Source of the DNA: Actinoplanes teichomyceticus ATCC 31121
Lineage (GTDB): Bacteria; Actinomycetota; Actinomycetes; Mycobacteriales; Micromonosporaceae
Assembly (NCBI RefSeq): GCF_003711105.1
Contig: NZ_CP023865.1
Location: forward strand, 3,745,001-3,809,000
DNA: 64,000 nucleotides
Direction of reading: 5' to 3'
The notes under the pieces are model-generated. The model had not been told where the DNA came from and did not search any database. It saw only the letters and a program-made list of their open reading frames with translations. Positions 8,405 through 17,344 of this stretch are shown piece by piece; within the stretch, counting starts at the first letter, position 1; every line of letters begins with the position of its first letter. Made by a program: the position numbers and the translations under genes.

Positions 8405-9168
8405 CGGTCCTCCCCCAGATAGGCCTGCTGGACGAACGGGTCGGCCATCACCGCGTCCGGGGTGTCGCAGGCCAGGAGGGCGCCGTGGTGCAGCACGGCG
8501 ATCCGGTCGGCGAGGTCGAGCACCACCTCCATGTGGTGCTCGACCATCAGCACGCTGCGCCCGGTGCCGGCGGTCAGCCCGCGGATCACCTCGACCAGCG
8601 CGGGCACGTCCTCGAGGCTGACGCCGGCCATCGGCTCGTCGAGCAGCAGGACCCGCGGTTCGCCGGCGAGCAGCAGCGCGATCTCCAGCTTGCGTTTCTC
8701 GCCGTGGGCCAGCGAACCGGCGGTACGGGTGGCGTGGCGCTCCAGGCGTACCTCGGTGAGGATCTCCTCGGCGCGGGCGGCGACCTCGCGGTCGCCGCGC
8801 CGGCGCCATCCGCGCATCGCGCCGCCGCGCCGGGCCTGCAGCGCGAGCGCCACGTTCTCGGCGATGGTGAGCGAGCCGAAGACCGCGGAGGTCTGGAAGG
8901 TGCGGCCCAGCCCGCGGCGGGCCCGGCCGTGGGGGGCGAGCGTGGTGATGTCGTCGCCGCCCAGCCGGATCCGCCCGGCGGTGGGCCGGGTCAGGCCGCT
9001 GATCAGGTTGAACAGGGAGGTCTTGCCGGCGCCGTTGGGCCCGATCAGGGCGACGAACTCGTCCGCGGCCAGGTCCAGGGTGACGTCGTCGACGATCGGC
9101 ACCGCGCCGATGCGCCAGGTCACGCCGTCGACCGCGAGCGCCGCGGCGGTGACGGTGCTGGTCGGCAT
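8401..9168 (-). CDS. livG: Liv-type ABC importer ATPase, LivG family
   Basis: This 255-residue ATPase starts at ATG 9168, 6 bp after the livK stop. Walker A is GPNGAGKTS, the signature loop reads LAHGEKRKLEIA (LSGGQ replaced by LAHGE, a frequent LivG variant), Walker B is VLLLDEPMAG and the switch region MVEHHM. The C-terminal VQQAYLGE is a LivG hallmark. It forms a heterodimer with LivF on the cytoplasmic side. Confidence 0.92.
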   Translation of the reverse strand: MPTSTVTAAALAVDGVTWRIGAVPIVDDVTLDLAADEFVALIGPNGAGKTSLFNLISGLTRPTAGRIRLGGDDITTLAPHGRARRGLGRTFQTSAVFGSLTIAENVALALQARRGGAMRGWRRRGDREVAARAEEILTEVRLERHATRTAGSLAHGEKRKLEIALLLAGEPRVLLLDEPMAGVSLEDVPALVEVIRGLTAGTGRSVLMVEHHMEVVLDLADRIAVLHHGALLACDTPDAVMADPFVQQAYLGEDR

Positions 9169-9174
9169 CGCCGG

Positions 9175-10374
9175 TCAGCCCTTCATCGTGGTCGCGGGCG
9201 GGGCGGCGTCCTGGGCGCTGACCGTGCCGGTGACCGTCGCGGTCAGCGCGTCGCCGGAGCCGGAGATCCTGGCCTGGAACATCGGCTGCAGCAGCGCGTG
9301 GTCCTCGGCCCGCACGACGAGCGTGCCCTTCACCGACTCGAAGGTGTGACCCTCCAGCGCCTCGACCATCGCGTCGGTGTCGTCCGGCGCGGCCTCCAAC
9401 GCGTGCACGATCATCTGCGCGGCGGCGAAGCCGTCGGGGTGGAACAGGTCGGTGCGCCCGCCCGGCACCGCCGCCTTCAGCGCCTGGTAGGCGGCGTTGT
9501 CGGTGGCGCCGTCGAAGTAGTGGGCGAGCAGGTGGAGCTCGGCGGCGCCGCTGCCGAAGCCGGCCCAGGACGCGCGCATGTCGAGGCCGGTGACGACCTT
9601 CGTGCTGGTGAGCACGCCCTGCTGGTCGAGGGCCTGCCACATGGCGGCCGCGGTGGTGCCGGCCCAGGCGACGAAGACCAGGTCGGGGCGGGCGGCCTTG
9701 ACCTGGTTGGCGAACGGGGTGAAGTCGGTGGCGGTGGCCGGCACGGCGATGTCGCTGACGGTCGCGCCGGCGCCGCCGAGCACGCTCCGCACCGCTGCGA
9801 CGTTGGACTTGCCGAACGCCGAGTCGGGGGCGAAGACCAGCACCTTCCTGCCGTCGCCGAGGAACGCCCGGGCGGTGCGTACGTCCTGGTACGACTGCCG
9901 GCCGGACCGGAAGGTGTAGCGGTTGGCGCCGGTGACCGCGTCGGTGGCGGCCGGGCCGGAGACGAACAGCACCTTGTTCTCCAGCGCCAGCGGCGCCACC
10001 TGCAGGGCCACGCCGGAGCTGGTGGAGCCGGCGAGGACCCGGTACCCCTTGCCGATCAGATCCTTGGCCGCGGAGACCGCCTTCACCGGGTCGCCGGCGT
10101 CGTCGGTCCAGGTGACGTTGACCGGCCGCCCACCGACCTGATTGGTGTTGCCGGTCGCGTACGCCAGGCCGGCCTTGAACCCCTCGGCGTACTGCTGACC
10201 GTAGCCGGCGAGCGGGCCGGACTCGGCGTAGACGACGCCCACGTTCAGCGGCGCCGTGTCGCCGGAGCCGCCGCCGGCCGACTCCTGCGGGCTGCCGCAC
10301 GCGGCCGCCGTGACCGCGACGGCTGCCAGCACGGCGCCGAGCACCGTGCGCCGGGATGTCGCCGAACCACTCAT
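9175..10374 (-). CDS. livK: Liv-type substrate-binding lipoprotein
   Basis: This 399-residue periplasmic-binding-type protein starts at ATG 10374, chosen because GGAAGG (complement of 10381-10386) precedes it and a signal peptide follows directly. The N-terminus SRRTVLGAVLAAVAVTAAAC has twin arginines and a lipobox with Cys26, so it is a predicted, possibly Tat-exported, lipoprotein. The mature part is a type I binding fold (Peripla_BP_6). It is the first gene of the importer operon and is transcribed divergently from bdh. Pairing with PHB-degradation enzymes suggests a hydroxy-acid ligand rather than leucine, but ligand residues cannot be read from sequence alone. Confidence 0.88.
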   Translation of the reverse strand: MSGSATSRRTVLGAVLAAVAVTAAACGSPQESAGGGSGDTAPLNVGVVYAESGPLAGYGQQYAEGFKAGLAYATGNTNQVGGRPVNVTWTDDAGDPVKAVSAAKDLIGKGYRVLAGSTSSGVALQVAPLALENKVLFVSGPAATDAVTGANRYTFRSGRQSYQDVRTARAFLGDGRKVLVFAPDSAFGKSNVAAVRSVLGGAGATVSDIAVPATATDFTPFANQVKAARPDLVFVAWAGTTAAAMWQALDQQGVLTSTKVVTGLDMRASWAGFGSGAAELHLLAHYFDGATDNAAYQALKAAVPGGRTDLFHPDGFAAAQMIVHALEAAPDDTDAMVEALEGHTFESVKGTLVVRAEDHALLQPMFQARISGSGDALTATVTGTVSAQDAAPPATTMKG

Positions 10375-10526
10375 CGGGCACCTTCCGTCCAGAAGCTGTT
10401 GGGTGTCGTCACACGCTAGAAACAGTGGTGTGACCCGGACCACCGCGATGGGCCACATAGGATGGCCGCTGCTTCTGTCTGCCGGCCACATGTCGGTGGT
10501 CGCCGGCGGTCCGTACGGTCTCGGCC
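10375..10526. promoter_or_regulatory. Divergent livK-bdh control region with candidate operator
   Basis: The 152-bp region separates two divergent operons. It holds a perfect 7-bp inverted repeat GTCACAC (10408-10414) / GTGTGAC (10428-10434) with a 13-bp spacer, a plausible operator. A TAGGAT -10-like hexamer for bdh lies at 10458-10463, and the livK ribosome-binding site lies at 10381-10386. No matching site was found beside iclR, so the cognate regulator is unknown. Confidence 0.45.
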
Positions 10527-11291
10527 ATGACGACGGCACGAGTGGTCGATCTGAACCTGACGGGGCGTACCGCGCTGGTCACCGGCGCCGGCAGCGGCAT
10601 CGGCCGGGCCTGCGCCGAGCGGCTGGCCGCGGCCGGCGCCGAGGTGGTGGTGCTGGACATCGACGAGCGGGCGGCCAAGGAGGTGGCGGCCGCGATCGGC
10701 GGCCGGGCGGTCGCCGCCGACCTGTCCGATCTGGACGGCATCGACGTGTTCACCGGCGCTGACGTGCTGGTCAACAACGCCGGGCTGCAGGTGGTGGCGC
10801 CGCTGCCGGACTTCCCGGCCGACAAGTTCGCGCTGCTCCAACGGGTCATGGTGGAGGCGCCGTTCCGGCTGATCAAGGCGGTGCTGCCACACATGTACGA
10901 GCGCGGCTGGGGCCGGATCGTGAACATCTCCTCGGTGCACGGGTTGATCGCCTCGCCGTACAAGGCGGCCTACGTGACCGCCAAGCACGCCCTGGAGGGG
11001 CTGTCCAAGGTGACCGCGCTGGAGGGCGCCAAGCACGGGGTGACCTCCAACTGCGTCAACCCGGCCTTCGTCCGTACCTCCCTGGTCGAGCGGCAGATCG
11101 ACGACCAGGCCGCGGTCAACGGCATCGACCGGGCCGAGGTGGTGGACAGGATCCTGCTCGACCGGGCGGCGATCCGTCAGCTGATCGAGCCGGAGCAGGT
11201 GGCCGAGATCGTGGCGTACCTGTGCAGTCCACCGGCCTCGCTGATCACCGGATCGTCGCTCGTGATCGACGGCGGCTGGACGGCACACTGA
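10527..11291 (+). CDS. bdhA: D-3-hydroxybutyrate dehydrogenase (SDR family)
   Basis: This 254-residue short-chain dehydrogenase oxidises D-3-hydroxybutyrate to acetoacetate with NAD+. The Rossmann motif TGAGSGIG is at 19-26, NNAG at 83-86, catalytic Ser136, and YVTAK with Tyr149 and Lys153. The context SSVHGLIASPYKAAY and the Gln of NNAGLQ match the known substrate-binding set of 3-hydroxybutyrate dehydrogenases (Gln, Ser, His, Lys, Tyr), which separates it from generic SDRs. It leads an operon with the alpha/beta hydrolase (4-bp gap) and the PHB depolymerase (10-bp gap). Confidence 0.88.
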   Translation: MTTARVVDLNLTGRTALVTGAGSGIGRACAERLAAAGAEVVVLDIDERAAKEVAAAIGGRAVAADLSDLDGIDVFTGADVLVNNAGLQVVAPLPDFPADKFALLQRVMVEAPFRLIKAVLPHMYERGWGRIVNISSVHGLIASPYKAAYVTAKHALEGLSKVTALEGAKHGVTSNCVNPAFVRTSLVERQIDDQAAVNGIDRAEVVDRILLDRAAIRQLIEPEQVAEIVAYLCSPPASLITGSSLVIDGGWTAH

Positions 11292-11295
11292 TCCG

Positions 11296-12156
11296 ATGAC
11301 CGAACCCGATGAGATCGACGTACCGGTGGCCGGCGGGACGCTGCGCGTGCTGAGCTGGCCCGCCGACGGACCGCTGGTGATCGCCGCGCACGGCATCACC
11401 GCGAACGCCCTGTCCTGGGCGGCGGTCGCCCGCGCCCTGGCCGGCCGGGCCCATCTGGTCGCGCCCGACCTGCGCGGCCGGGCCGGCAGCGCGGGACTGC
11501 CCGGGCCGTACGGGATGGCCGCGCACGCCGGCGACCTGCTCGCCGTCGCCGACCGGTTCGCCGCGCCGGCACCCGCGCTGGTCGGGCACTCGATGGGCGC
11601 GTTCGTAGCGGCGGCCACCGCGGCCCGGCATCCCGGCCGGTTCGGCCCGGTGCTGATGGTCGACGGCGGGGTCGCGCTGGGGGTGCCGGCGGACGTCGAC
11701 GTGGACGCCGCGCTGGAGGCGGTGATCGGCCCGGCCATGCGCCGGCTGTCGATGACGTTCGCGTCGGCGGAGGACTACCTCGGCTATTTCCGGGCCAACC
11801 CGGCGCTGGGCCGCTACTGGGACGCGGACCTGGAGGGGTACGTGCTGCGCGACTTCACCGGGTCCGGCTCGTCCTGCCGCATCGAGGCGATCCGCGCGGA
11901 CGCCGCGGACATGCTGCGCGACCCGCCGCCGGCGCCGTTCCCCCTGCTGTGGGCCCCGCGAGGGTTGATGGACGAGGACACCGGCCTGTACCGCGCCGAG
12001 CAGCTCGCCGGCCGGGACGCCGAGCCGGTGCCGGACGTCAACCACTACACGATCCTGACCGGGTCGGGCGCGCGGCGGGTGGCGGACCGGATCCACACCA
12101 TGGTGACCGCCGATGTGGCTGGCGGGCACATGGGATTTCCGGAAACCTCTCCGTAA
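11296..12156 (+). CDS. Alpha/beta hydrolase, candidate 3-hydroxybutyrate oligomer esterase
   Basis: This 286-residue cytoplasmic alpha/beta hydrolase has the oxyanion HG motif (AAHGIT, near 31), the nucleophile elbow GHSMG (97-101, Ser99) and a late catalytic His in DVNHYTIL. No signal peptide is present. It is sandwiched in one operon between 3-hydroxybutyrate dehydrogenase and an extracellular PHB depolymerase, so the natural inference is cleavage of imported hydroxybutyrate dimers or oligomers, feeding monomer to the dehydrogenase. Generic lactonase or esterase activity is an alternative. Confidence 0.7.
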   Translation: MTEPDEIDVPVAGGTLRVLSWPADGPLVIAAHGITANALSWAAVARALAGRAHLVAPDLRGRAGSAGLPGPYGMAAHAGDLLAVADRFAAPAPALVGHSMGAFVAAATAARHPGRFGPVLMVDGGVALGVPADVDVDAALEAVIGPAMRRLSMTFASAEDYLGYFRANPALGRYWDADLEGYVLRDFTGSGSSCRIEAIRADAADMLRDPPPAPFPLLWAPRGLMDEDTGLYRAEQLAGRDAEPVPDVNHYTILTGSGARRVADRIHTMVTADVAGGHMGFPETSP

Positions 12157-12166
12157 CGTCCGCGAC

Positions 12167-13360
12167 ATGAATCTCCGCCGATGCCTCCCCCTGCTGGCAG
12201 CGGTCCTGCTCACCGTCGCCGGTCTCACCGTCTCCCCGCTGTCCTCGGCGAACGCGGCCGCGACCCTCACCGAGGTCACCTCGTTCGGCTCCAATCCCGG
12301 CGCGCTGCGTATGCGCGCCTACGTCCCGGACGGCCTGCCCACCGGCCGCCCGCTGGTGGTGGCGCTGCACGGCTGCACGCAGACCGCCACCGACTACTAC
12401 AGCCGGTCCGGCTGGCCGAAGTACGCCGACCGGTACCGGGCGGCGCTGGTCTTCCCGGAGCAGACCTCGGCCAACAACGCGCTGTCCTGCTTCAACTGGT
12501 TCACCGCCGGCGACATCCGCCGTGGCCGGGGCGAGGCGCTCTCGATCAAGCAGATGGTCGATCACGCGATCCGGGCCTACGGTTCCGACCCGCGCCGGGT
12601 CTACGTGACCGGGCTGTCGGCGGGCGGCGCGATGACCGCGGTCATGCTGGCGGCCTATCCGGACGTGTTCGCCGCCGGTGCGGTGATCGCCGGGCTGCCG
12701 TACGACTGCGGGACCGTCTGCCAGTACCAGGCGCAGAACCGCGCCCCGGCGCATTGGGGCGCCCTGGTCCGGGCCGCCAACCCGGGCTACGGCGGGCCGT
12801 GGCCGCGGGTCGGCATCTGGCACGGCGCCGCCGACACCACCGTCGTGCCGGCGAACGCGACCGAGCTGCGCGACCAGTGGACGAACGTCTGGGGGATCTC
12901 GCAGCAGCCGTCGGCGACCGCGTCGCTGCCCGGGCCCACCATCGTCGAGCACCACCACGACGGCGCGGGCGTGCCGGCCGTCTCGCTGTACCGGGTGCAG
13001 GGGATGGGCCACGGCACCCCGGTCGCGCCCGGCAGCGCGGAGGAGCAGTGCGGGACGACCGGGCCGTACTTTCTGAACACGGTCTGCTCGTCGTACCACA
13101 TTGCCGTGGCCTGGGGTCTGGCCGGCGACGCACCCGCGACGCCCCCGCCGAGCTCGCCGTCGGCTCCCCCGCCGGGTCCGCAGCCCTGCTTCACGGCGAG
13201 CAACTACGCTCACACCACCGCCGGCCGGGCGACCCAGTCCGGCGGCCAGACGTACGCCAACGGCTCCGGGCAGGTGATGGGGCTGTGGAACACCTTCACC
13301 ACGCGCACGCTGCGCCAGACCGGCCCGGACCACTACGTCGTCGCCGACGGGACGTGCTGA
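12167..13360 (+). CDS. Secreted PHB depolymerase with C-terminal binding domain
   Basis: This encodes 397 residues from ATG 12167, chosen because it puts a clean signal peptide (cleavage near ANA-A at about 30) at the N-terminus. The catalytic domain is of the esterase_phb/LpqC type, with oxyanion HGCTQTATDY (68-77), lipase box GLSAGG (Ser151), Asp in GAADTTV and His in GMGHG. A Pro/Ser-rich linker (about 325-345) leads to a roughly 55-residue C-terminal module, CFTASNYAHTTAGRA…GLWNTF, resembling the substrate-binding tail seen in PHB depolymerases. It should release 3-hydroxybutyrate oligomers outside the cell. It is third in the bdh operon. Confidence 0.85.
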   Translation: MNLRRCLPLLAAVLLTVAGLTVSPLSSANAAATLTEVTSFGSNPGALRMRAYVPDGLPTGRPLVVALHGCTQTATDYYSRSGWPKYADRYRAALVFPEQTSANNALSCFNWFTAGDIRRGRGEALSIKQMVDHAIRAYGSDPRRVYVTGLSAGGAMTAVMLAAYPDVFAAGAVIAGLPYDCGTVCQYQAQNRAPAHWGALVRAANPGYGGPWPRVGIWHGAADTTVVPANATELRDQWTNVWGISQQPSATASLPGPTIVEHHHDGAGVPAVSLYRVQGMGHGTPVAPGSAEEQCGTTGPYFLNTVCSSYHIAVAWGLAGDAPATPPPSSPSAPPPGPQPCFTASNYAHTTAGRATQSGGQTYANGSGQVMGLWNTFTTRTLRQTGPDHYVVADGTC

Positions 13361-13386
13361 TCGCCGGATCCGGCGACAGCGATCAG
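13357..13386. terminator. Shared convergent terminator hairpin
   Basis: In the 58-bp gap between convergent genes, the palindrome TCGCCGGATCCGGCGA (13361-13376) overlaps a wider pair of 8-bp arms (13357-13364 and 13379-13386). Either fold would stop transcripts from both sides. Confidence 0.5.
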
Positions 13387-13418
13387 AATGGCGCCGGCCT
13401 GCCGGAGCCCGACGCCGC

Positions 13419-14040
<622 letters not shown>

Positions 14041-14054
<14 letters not shown>

Positions 14055-14739
14055 GGGGCCGCACCGTCCTCTGCTCGATGTGCTTCTCCGTCGTCTCGGT
14101 CCGGACCAGGTGCTGCACGTAGATGCCGGAGGTGTGCACGTCGTCCGGGTCGAGCGCGCCGATCGTCTCGGTCTCGGCGATCGTGATCCGGCCCGCGGTG
14201 GCGACCAGGGGGTTGAAGTTGCGGGCCGCGAGCCGGTAGCGCAGGTTGCCGTCGAGGTCGGCCCGATGGGCGCGCACCAGGGCGAGGTCGGCCACGATGC
14301 CGCGCTCCAGGATCGTACGGACGCCGTCGAAGTGCTCTTCGGGTTTGCCGGCGCCGACCGTCGTGCCGGCGCCGGTCGGGGTGAAGAAGGCGGGGATGCC
14401 GGCGCCGCCGGCGCGCAGGCGCTCGGCCAGCGTCCCCTGCGGCACGAACTCGACGTCGAGCTGGCCGGTCAGATACTGCTCGGCGAAGAGCTTGTTCTCA
14501 CCGACGTAGGACGCGAGCACCTTGCTGACCTGCCGATTCTCCAGCAGCAGGCCGAGGCCCTTGCCGTCGACGCCCATGTTGTTGCTGACGATGGTGAGTC
14601 CGGTGACGCCGGTGTCACGCAGGGCCGTGATCAAAGAGGTGGGGATGCCGGACAGGCCGAAGCCACCGACCGCGATCGTCATGCCGTCGCGGGCGACGGC
14701 GGCCACGGCCCGCGCCGCGCTGTCGACGAGTTTGCTCAT
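14041..14739 (-). CDS. scoA: Acetoacetate/3-oxoacid CoA-transferase subunit A
   Basis: This 232-residue alpha subunit has the ATG start at 14739 ([10 protein letters not shown]). An upstream in-frame start at 14760 would add seven atypical residues and was not used. Family signatures [24 protein letters not shown] and GRITIAETE are present. It is the first gene of the scoAB pair and is divergent from the iclR gene, a typical arrangement for an IclR regulator controlling its neighbour. Confidence 0.92.
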
Positions 14740-14828
14740 GGCGCGGCAGGTTAGGCGCACGGCGGACCGGCGCGTCGCCGCTGACCGCCTGATGGTTCGG
14801 GTGGGCAGTCGGTGCTCATAATGTGGTC
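14740..14828 (+). promoter_or_regulatory. scoA-iclR divergent region; leaderless iclR promoter
   Basis: CATAAT at 14817-14822 lies exactly at -12 to -7 relative to the ATG at 14829, the geometry of an actinobacterial leaderless promoter. No Shine-Dalgarno precedes either candidate start. The remaining 60 bp presumably contains the scoA promoter and IclR operator, but no clear palindrome was seen. Confidence 0.5.
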
Positions 14829-15593
14829 ATGCAGGGCTCACAGCTGGTCTGCCGGGTGGCCGCGGTGCTGCGCCGGGTCGGGTCGGGCGCCGCCGAGGGG
14901 GTCACCACCGCCGAGGTGGCCGCCGCGACCGGCCTGCCCCGGTCGACCGCGCAGCGTCTGCTCGCCGCGCTCGCCGAGGAGGGCTTCGTCGACCGCGACA
15001 CCGGCCGGGGGCGCTGGTGCCTCGGGCCGGAGATGTTCCTGCTCGGCTCGGTGGCGGCGGAACGCTACGACGTCACCTCCACCGCCCGCGACATCCTGCG
15101 GTCGCTGGCCGAGCGGACCGGGGAGAGCGCCTTCTTCTCCGCCCGGCGCGGCACCGAGACGGTGTGCCTGGCCGGGGTGGAGGGCAGCTTCCCGCTGCGC
15201 TCGCACGTGCTGCACGAGGGCATCCGGTTCCCGCTCGGCGTCGCGTCGGCCGGGCTCGCCCTGCTCGCCTATCTGCCGGTGCCGGACGCGCAGGCCTACC
15301 TCGCCGGGCGCGGCGCCGAACTCGCCGCCGCATACGGCGCCCCGCACGAGGGCGCGCCGTTGGCGCGGCGGCTGAAGGCCACCCGCCGGCGGGGCTACGC
15401 GGTGAACCCGGGCCTGATCGTGCCGGGCAGCTGGGGCGTCGGCGCGGTCGTGTTCGACCGCACCGGCTCGCCCGCCTGGGCGCTCAGCCTGACCGGGGTG
15501 GAGTCCCGCTTCAACGGCGAGCGCACCGCCTGGCTGGGCGCGCTGCTGCTGGAGGCCGCCCACGCCCTGACCCGGCGGCTCGCCCGCCGGTGA
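14829..15593 (+). CDS. IclR-family transcriptional regulator of PHB/acetoacetate catabolism
   Basis: This has 254 residues from ATG 14829; a GTG six bases upstream is the alternative. An N-terminal winged helix (about 5-65: TTAEVAAATGLPRSTAQRLL) is followed by the IclR effector-binding domain (ETVCLAGVEG, FPLGVASAGLALLAYL, GYAVNPGLIVPGSWGVGAVVFD). IclR proteins bind small organic acids. Divergence from scoAB implies it controls that pair, with acetoacetate or 3-hydroxybutyrate as a likely effector (inference). A -10 element placed for leaderless transcription supports the ATG start. Confidence 0.85.
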   Translation: MQGSQLVCRVAAVLRRVGSGAAEGVTTAEVAAATGLPRSTAQRLLAALAEEGFVDRDTGRGRWCLGPEMFLLGSVAAERYDVTSTARDILRSLAERTGESAFFSARRGTETVCLAGVEGSFPLRSHVLHEGIRFPLGVASAGLALLAYLPVPDAQAYLAGRGAELAAAYGAPHEGAPLARRLKATRRRGYAVNPGLIVPGSWGVGAVVFDRTGSPAWALSLTGVESRFNGERTAWLGALLLEAAHALTRRLARR

Positions 15594-15988
15594 GGGCGAG
15601 CGCCGTCGGCACGAACCCTCGGCACGAACCCTCGACGCGCCCCCGCCCGTACCCGGGGTGTACAGGGCCTTGCGGTCGTTGCTGAGTTGCAGGTTGGCCG
15701 GTCCCTCCCGCCCGTCGATCGTGCCGGCCGCGTCGGTCACGGCGTGATCGCGGCGCCGGTGGACCCGGCAGGAGCGCGGTGACGAACAGGACGAACTGCT
15801 TCACCACCGCTGTCCGGCCCGTCGGGGGCGAACGGCAGCACGCGGGCATCGGCCGAAGCGAGAGCCGCCCCCGTGGTCTGCTCCGGAAGCGTCCGATCCG
15901 GGTCGGCGGCCGTGCCGTCCGTGCTGAGGTGTGGATTCCCGGGCGCCGTACCGCCTAGGATCGAAGCGAATCGATCGAGGGAGGCGGG
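15594..15988. other. 395-bp intergenic region, possible decayed coding remnant
   Basis: It holds a 13-bp tandem direct repeat TCGGCACGAACCC (15606-15618 and 15619-15631). On the minus strand near 15840-15640, protein-like stretches (ARVLPFAPDGPDSGG, then GPANLQLSNDRKALYTPG) lie in different frames without a start or stop of their own, suggesting a broken gene. A TAGGAT -10-like element (15956-15961) and GAGGGAGG (15977-15984) belong to the next gene. Confidence 0.35.
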
Positions 15989-17344
15989 ATGGCCTGGCGT
16001 ACCCGGATTGCCTCGATGGTGGTCGCGGCCGCGCTGGTCGCCGCCGGTGGCGCCGGCACGGCGCCGGCCGGCGCCGCCACCGGCGCCCGGGTGCCGGTGA
16101 CGGGCAACCCGTTCCTGGGCGCGCACGGCTACGTCGACCCGGACTGGTCGGCGGCGGCGCGGGCCGCGGCCACGGGGGGCGGCGACCTGGCGCCGGCGAT
16201 GACGGCCGTGTCCCGGCGGCCCACCGCCGTGTGGCTGGACTCGATCGCCTCGATCAGTGGCACGGACGGTCGTCGCGGACTGCGCGCCCATCTCGACGGC
16301 GCGCTCGCCCAGCAGCGCAGAGAGGGCCGGCCCGTGGTGGTCACGCTGGTGCTCTACAACCTGCCGAACCGCAGTTGTTCGCGGGCGCCGTCCGGGGAGC
16401 TGACGGTCGCCGGCGGCGGCCCGGCGGCGTACCGTACGCGGTTCGTCGACCCGATCGCGGCGATCCTGGCCGAACCCGCGTACCGCCGGCTGCGCGTCGC
16501 CGTGGTGGTCGAGCCGGACGCGCTGGGCAACGAGGTCTACCCGGCGACCCGATCGTACGAGTGCGAGCAGGCCAGGCAGGCCGGGGTCTACCTCGACGCG
16601 ATCCCGCACGCGCTGAGCCGCCTGCACGAGTTGCCGAACGTGTTCGCCTACCTGGACGTCACGCAGTCCAACCAGGTCGGCTGGGCGGACAGCCTCCGGG
16701 CGGCGGTCGGCGTGATCCGGGAGGCGGCGGACCGCACCCCCGCCGGGGTGGCCAGCATCGACGGCTTCGCCGTCAACGTCGCCGAGTACGATCCGGTGGA
16801 CGAGCCGTTCCTCGACATCGGCATGACCCGCGCCGGCACGCCGATCACGCTCTCCCGGTGGGTGGACTGGAACGACCACCTGGAGGAGTCCACCTTCATC
16901 GACGCCATGCACGCCGCGCTGGTCGCCGCCGGCTTCCCGGAACGGGTGGGCGCGCTCGTGGACACGTCCCGCAACGGCTGGGGCGGCCCGGCCCGGCCCA
17001 CCGCGCCGAGCACCTCCACCGATGTCAACACGTTCGTCGACCAGAGCCGCGTCGACCGGCGGCCGATGCGTTTCACCTGGTGCAACCAGGTCGGCGCGGG
17101 CCTGGGTGAGCCGCCGCGCGCGGCGCCGCGGGCACACGTGCACGCGTACGCCTGGGTCAAGCCGCCCGGTGTGTCGGACGGCAGCGCCGCCGATGACGTA
17201 CGGTGCGACCCGACCGGGGAGATGCCGCCGATCGGGGGCGCCCGCCGGCCCACCAACGCGATGGCCGGAGCGCCGGCGCGCGGCGAGTGGTTCCCGGGCG
17301 CCTTCACCGAACTGGTGCGCAACGCGTACCCGCCGATCTCCTGA
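15989..17344 (+). CDS. Secreted GH6-family glucanase (cellobiohydrolase/endoglucanase-like), altered active site
   Basis: This 451-residue secreted protein has a signal peptide at 1-30 (AGA-A) and no carbohydrate-binding module. GH6 signatures include VWLDSI (81-86), VVVEPDALGNE (172-182, with the general-acid Asp177 equivalent to Asp221 of Trichoderma Cel6A), NVAEYDP, ALVDTSRNGWGG, TWCNQVGAGLG and WVKPPGVSDG. The motif normally written YxLPxRDC, whose Asp (Asp175 in Cel6A) assists catalysis, reads YNLPNRSC here, so that Asp is Ser129. Activity may be lowered or altered. GAGGGAGG at 15977-15984 supports the start. It stands alone between the PHB locus and the NRPS cluster. Confidence 0.85.
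   Translation: MAWRTRIASMVVAAALVAAGGAGTAPAGAATGARVPVTGNPFLGAHGYVDPDWSAAARAAATGGGDLAPAMTAVSRRPTAVWLDSIASISGTDGRRGLRAHLDGALAQQRREGRPVVVTLVLYNLPNRSCSRAPSGELTVAGGGPAAYRTRFVDPIAAILAEPAYRRLRVAVVVEPDALGNEVYPATRSYECEQARQAGVYLDAIPHALSRLHELPNVFAYLDVTQSNQVGWADSLRAAVGVIREAADRTPAGVASIDGFAVNVAEYDPVDEPFLDIGMTRAGTPITLSRWVDWNDHLEESTFIDAMHAALVAAGFPERVGALVDTSRNGWGGPARPTAPSTSTDVNTFVDQSRVDRRPMRFTWCNQVGAGLGEPPRAAPRAHVHAYAWVKPPGVSDGSAADDVRCDPTGEMPPIGGARRPTNAMAGAPARGEWFPGAFTELVRNAYPPIS

Noticed and set aside
7691..10381. A single 896-codon minus-strand frame spanning three transporter genes
   Set aside because: It only becomes coding at its 3' end, where it is livF. The upstream part is an out-of-frame reading of livG and livK.
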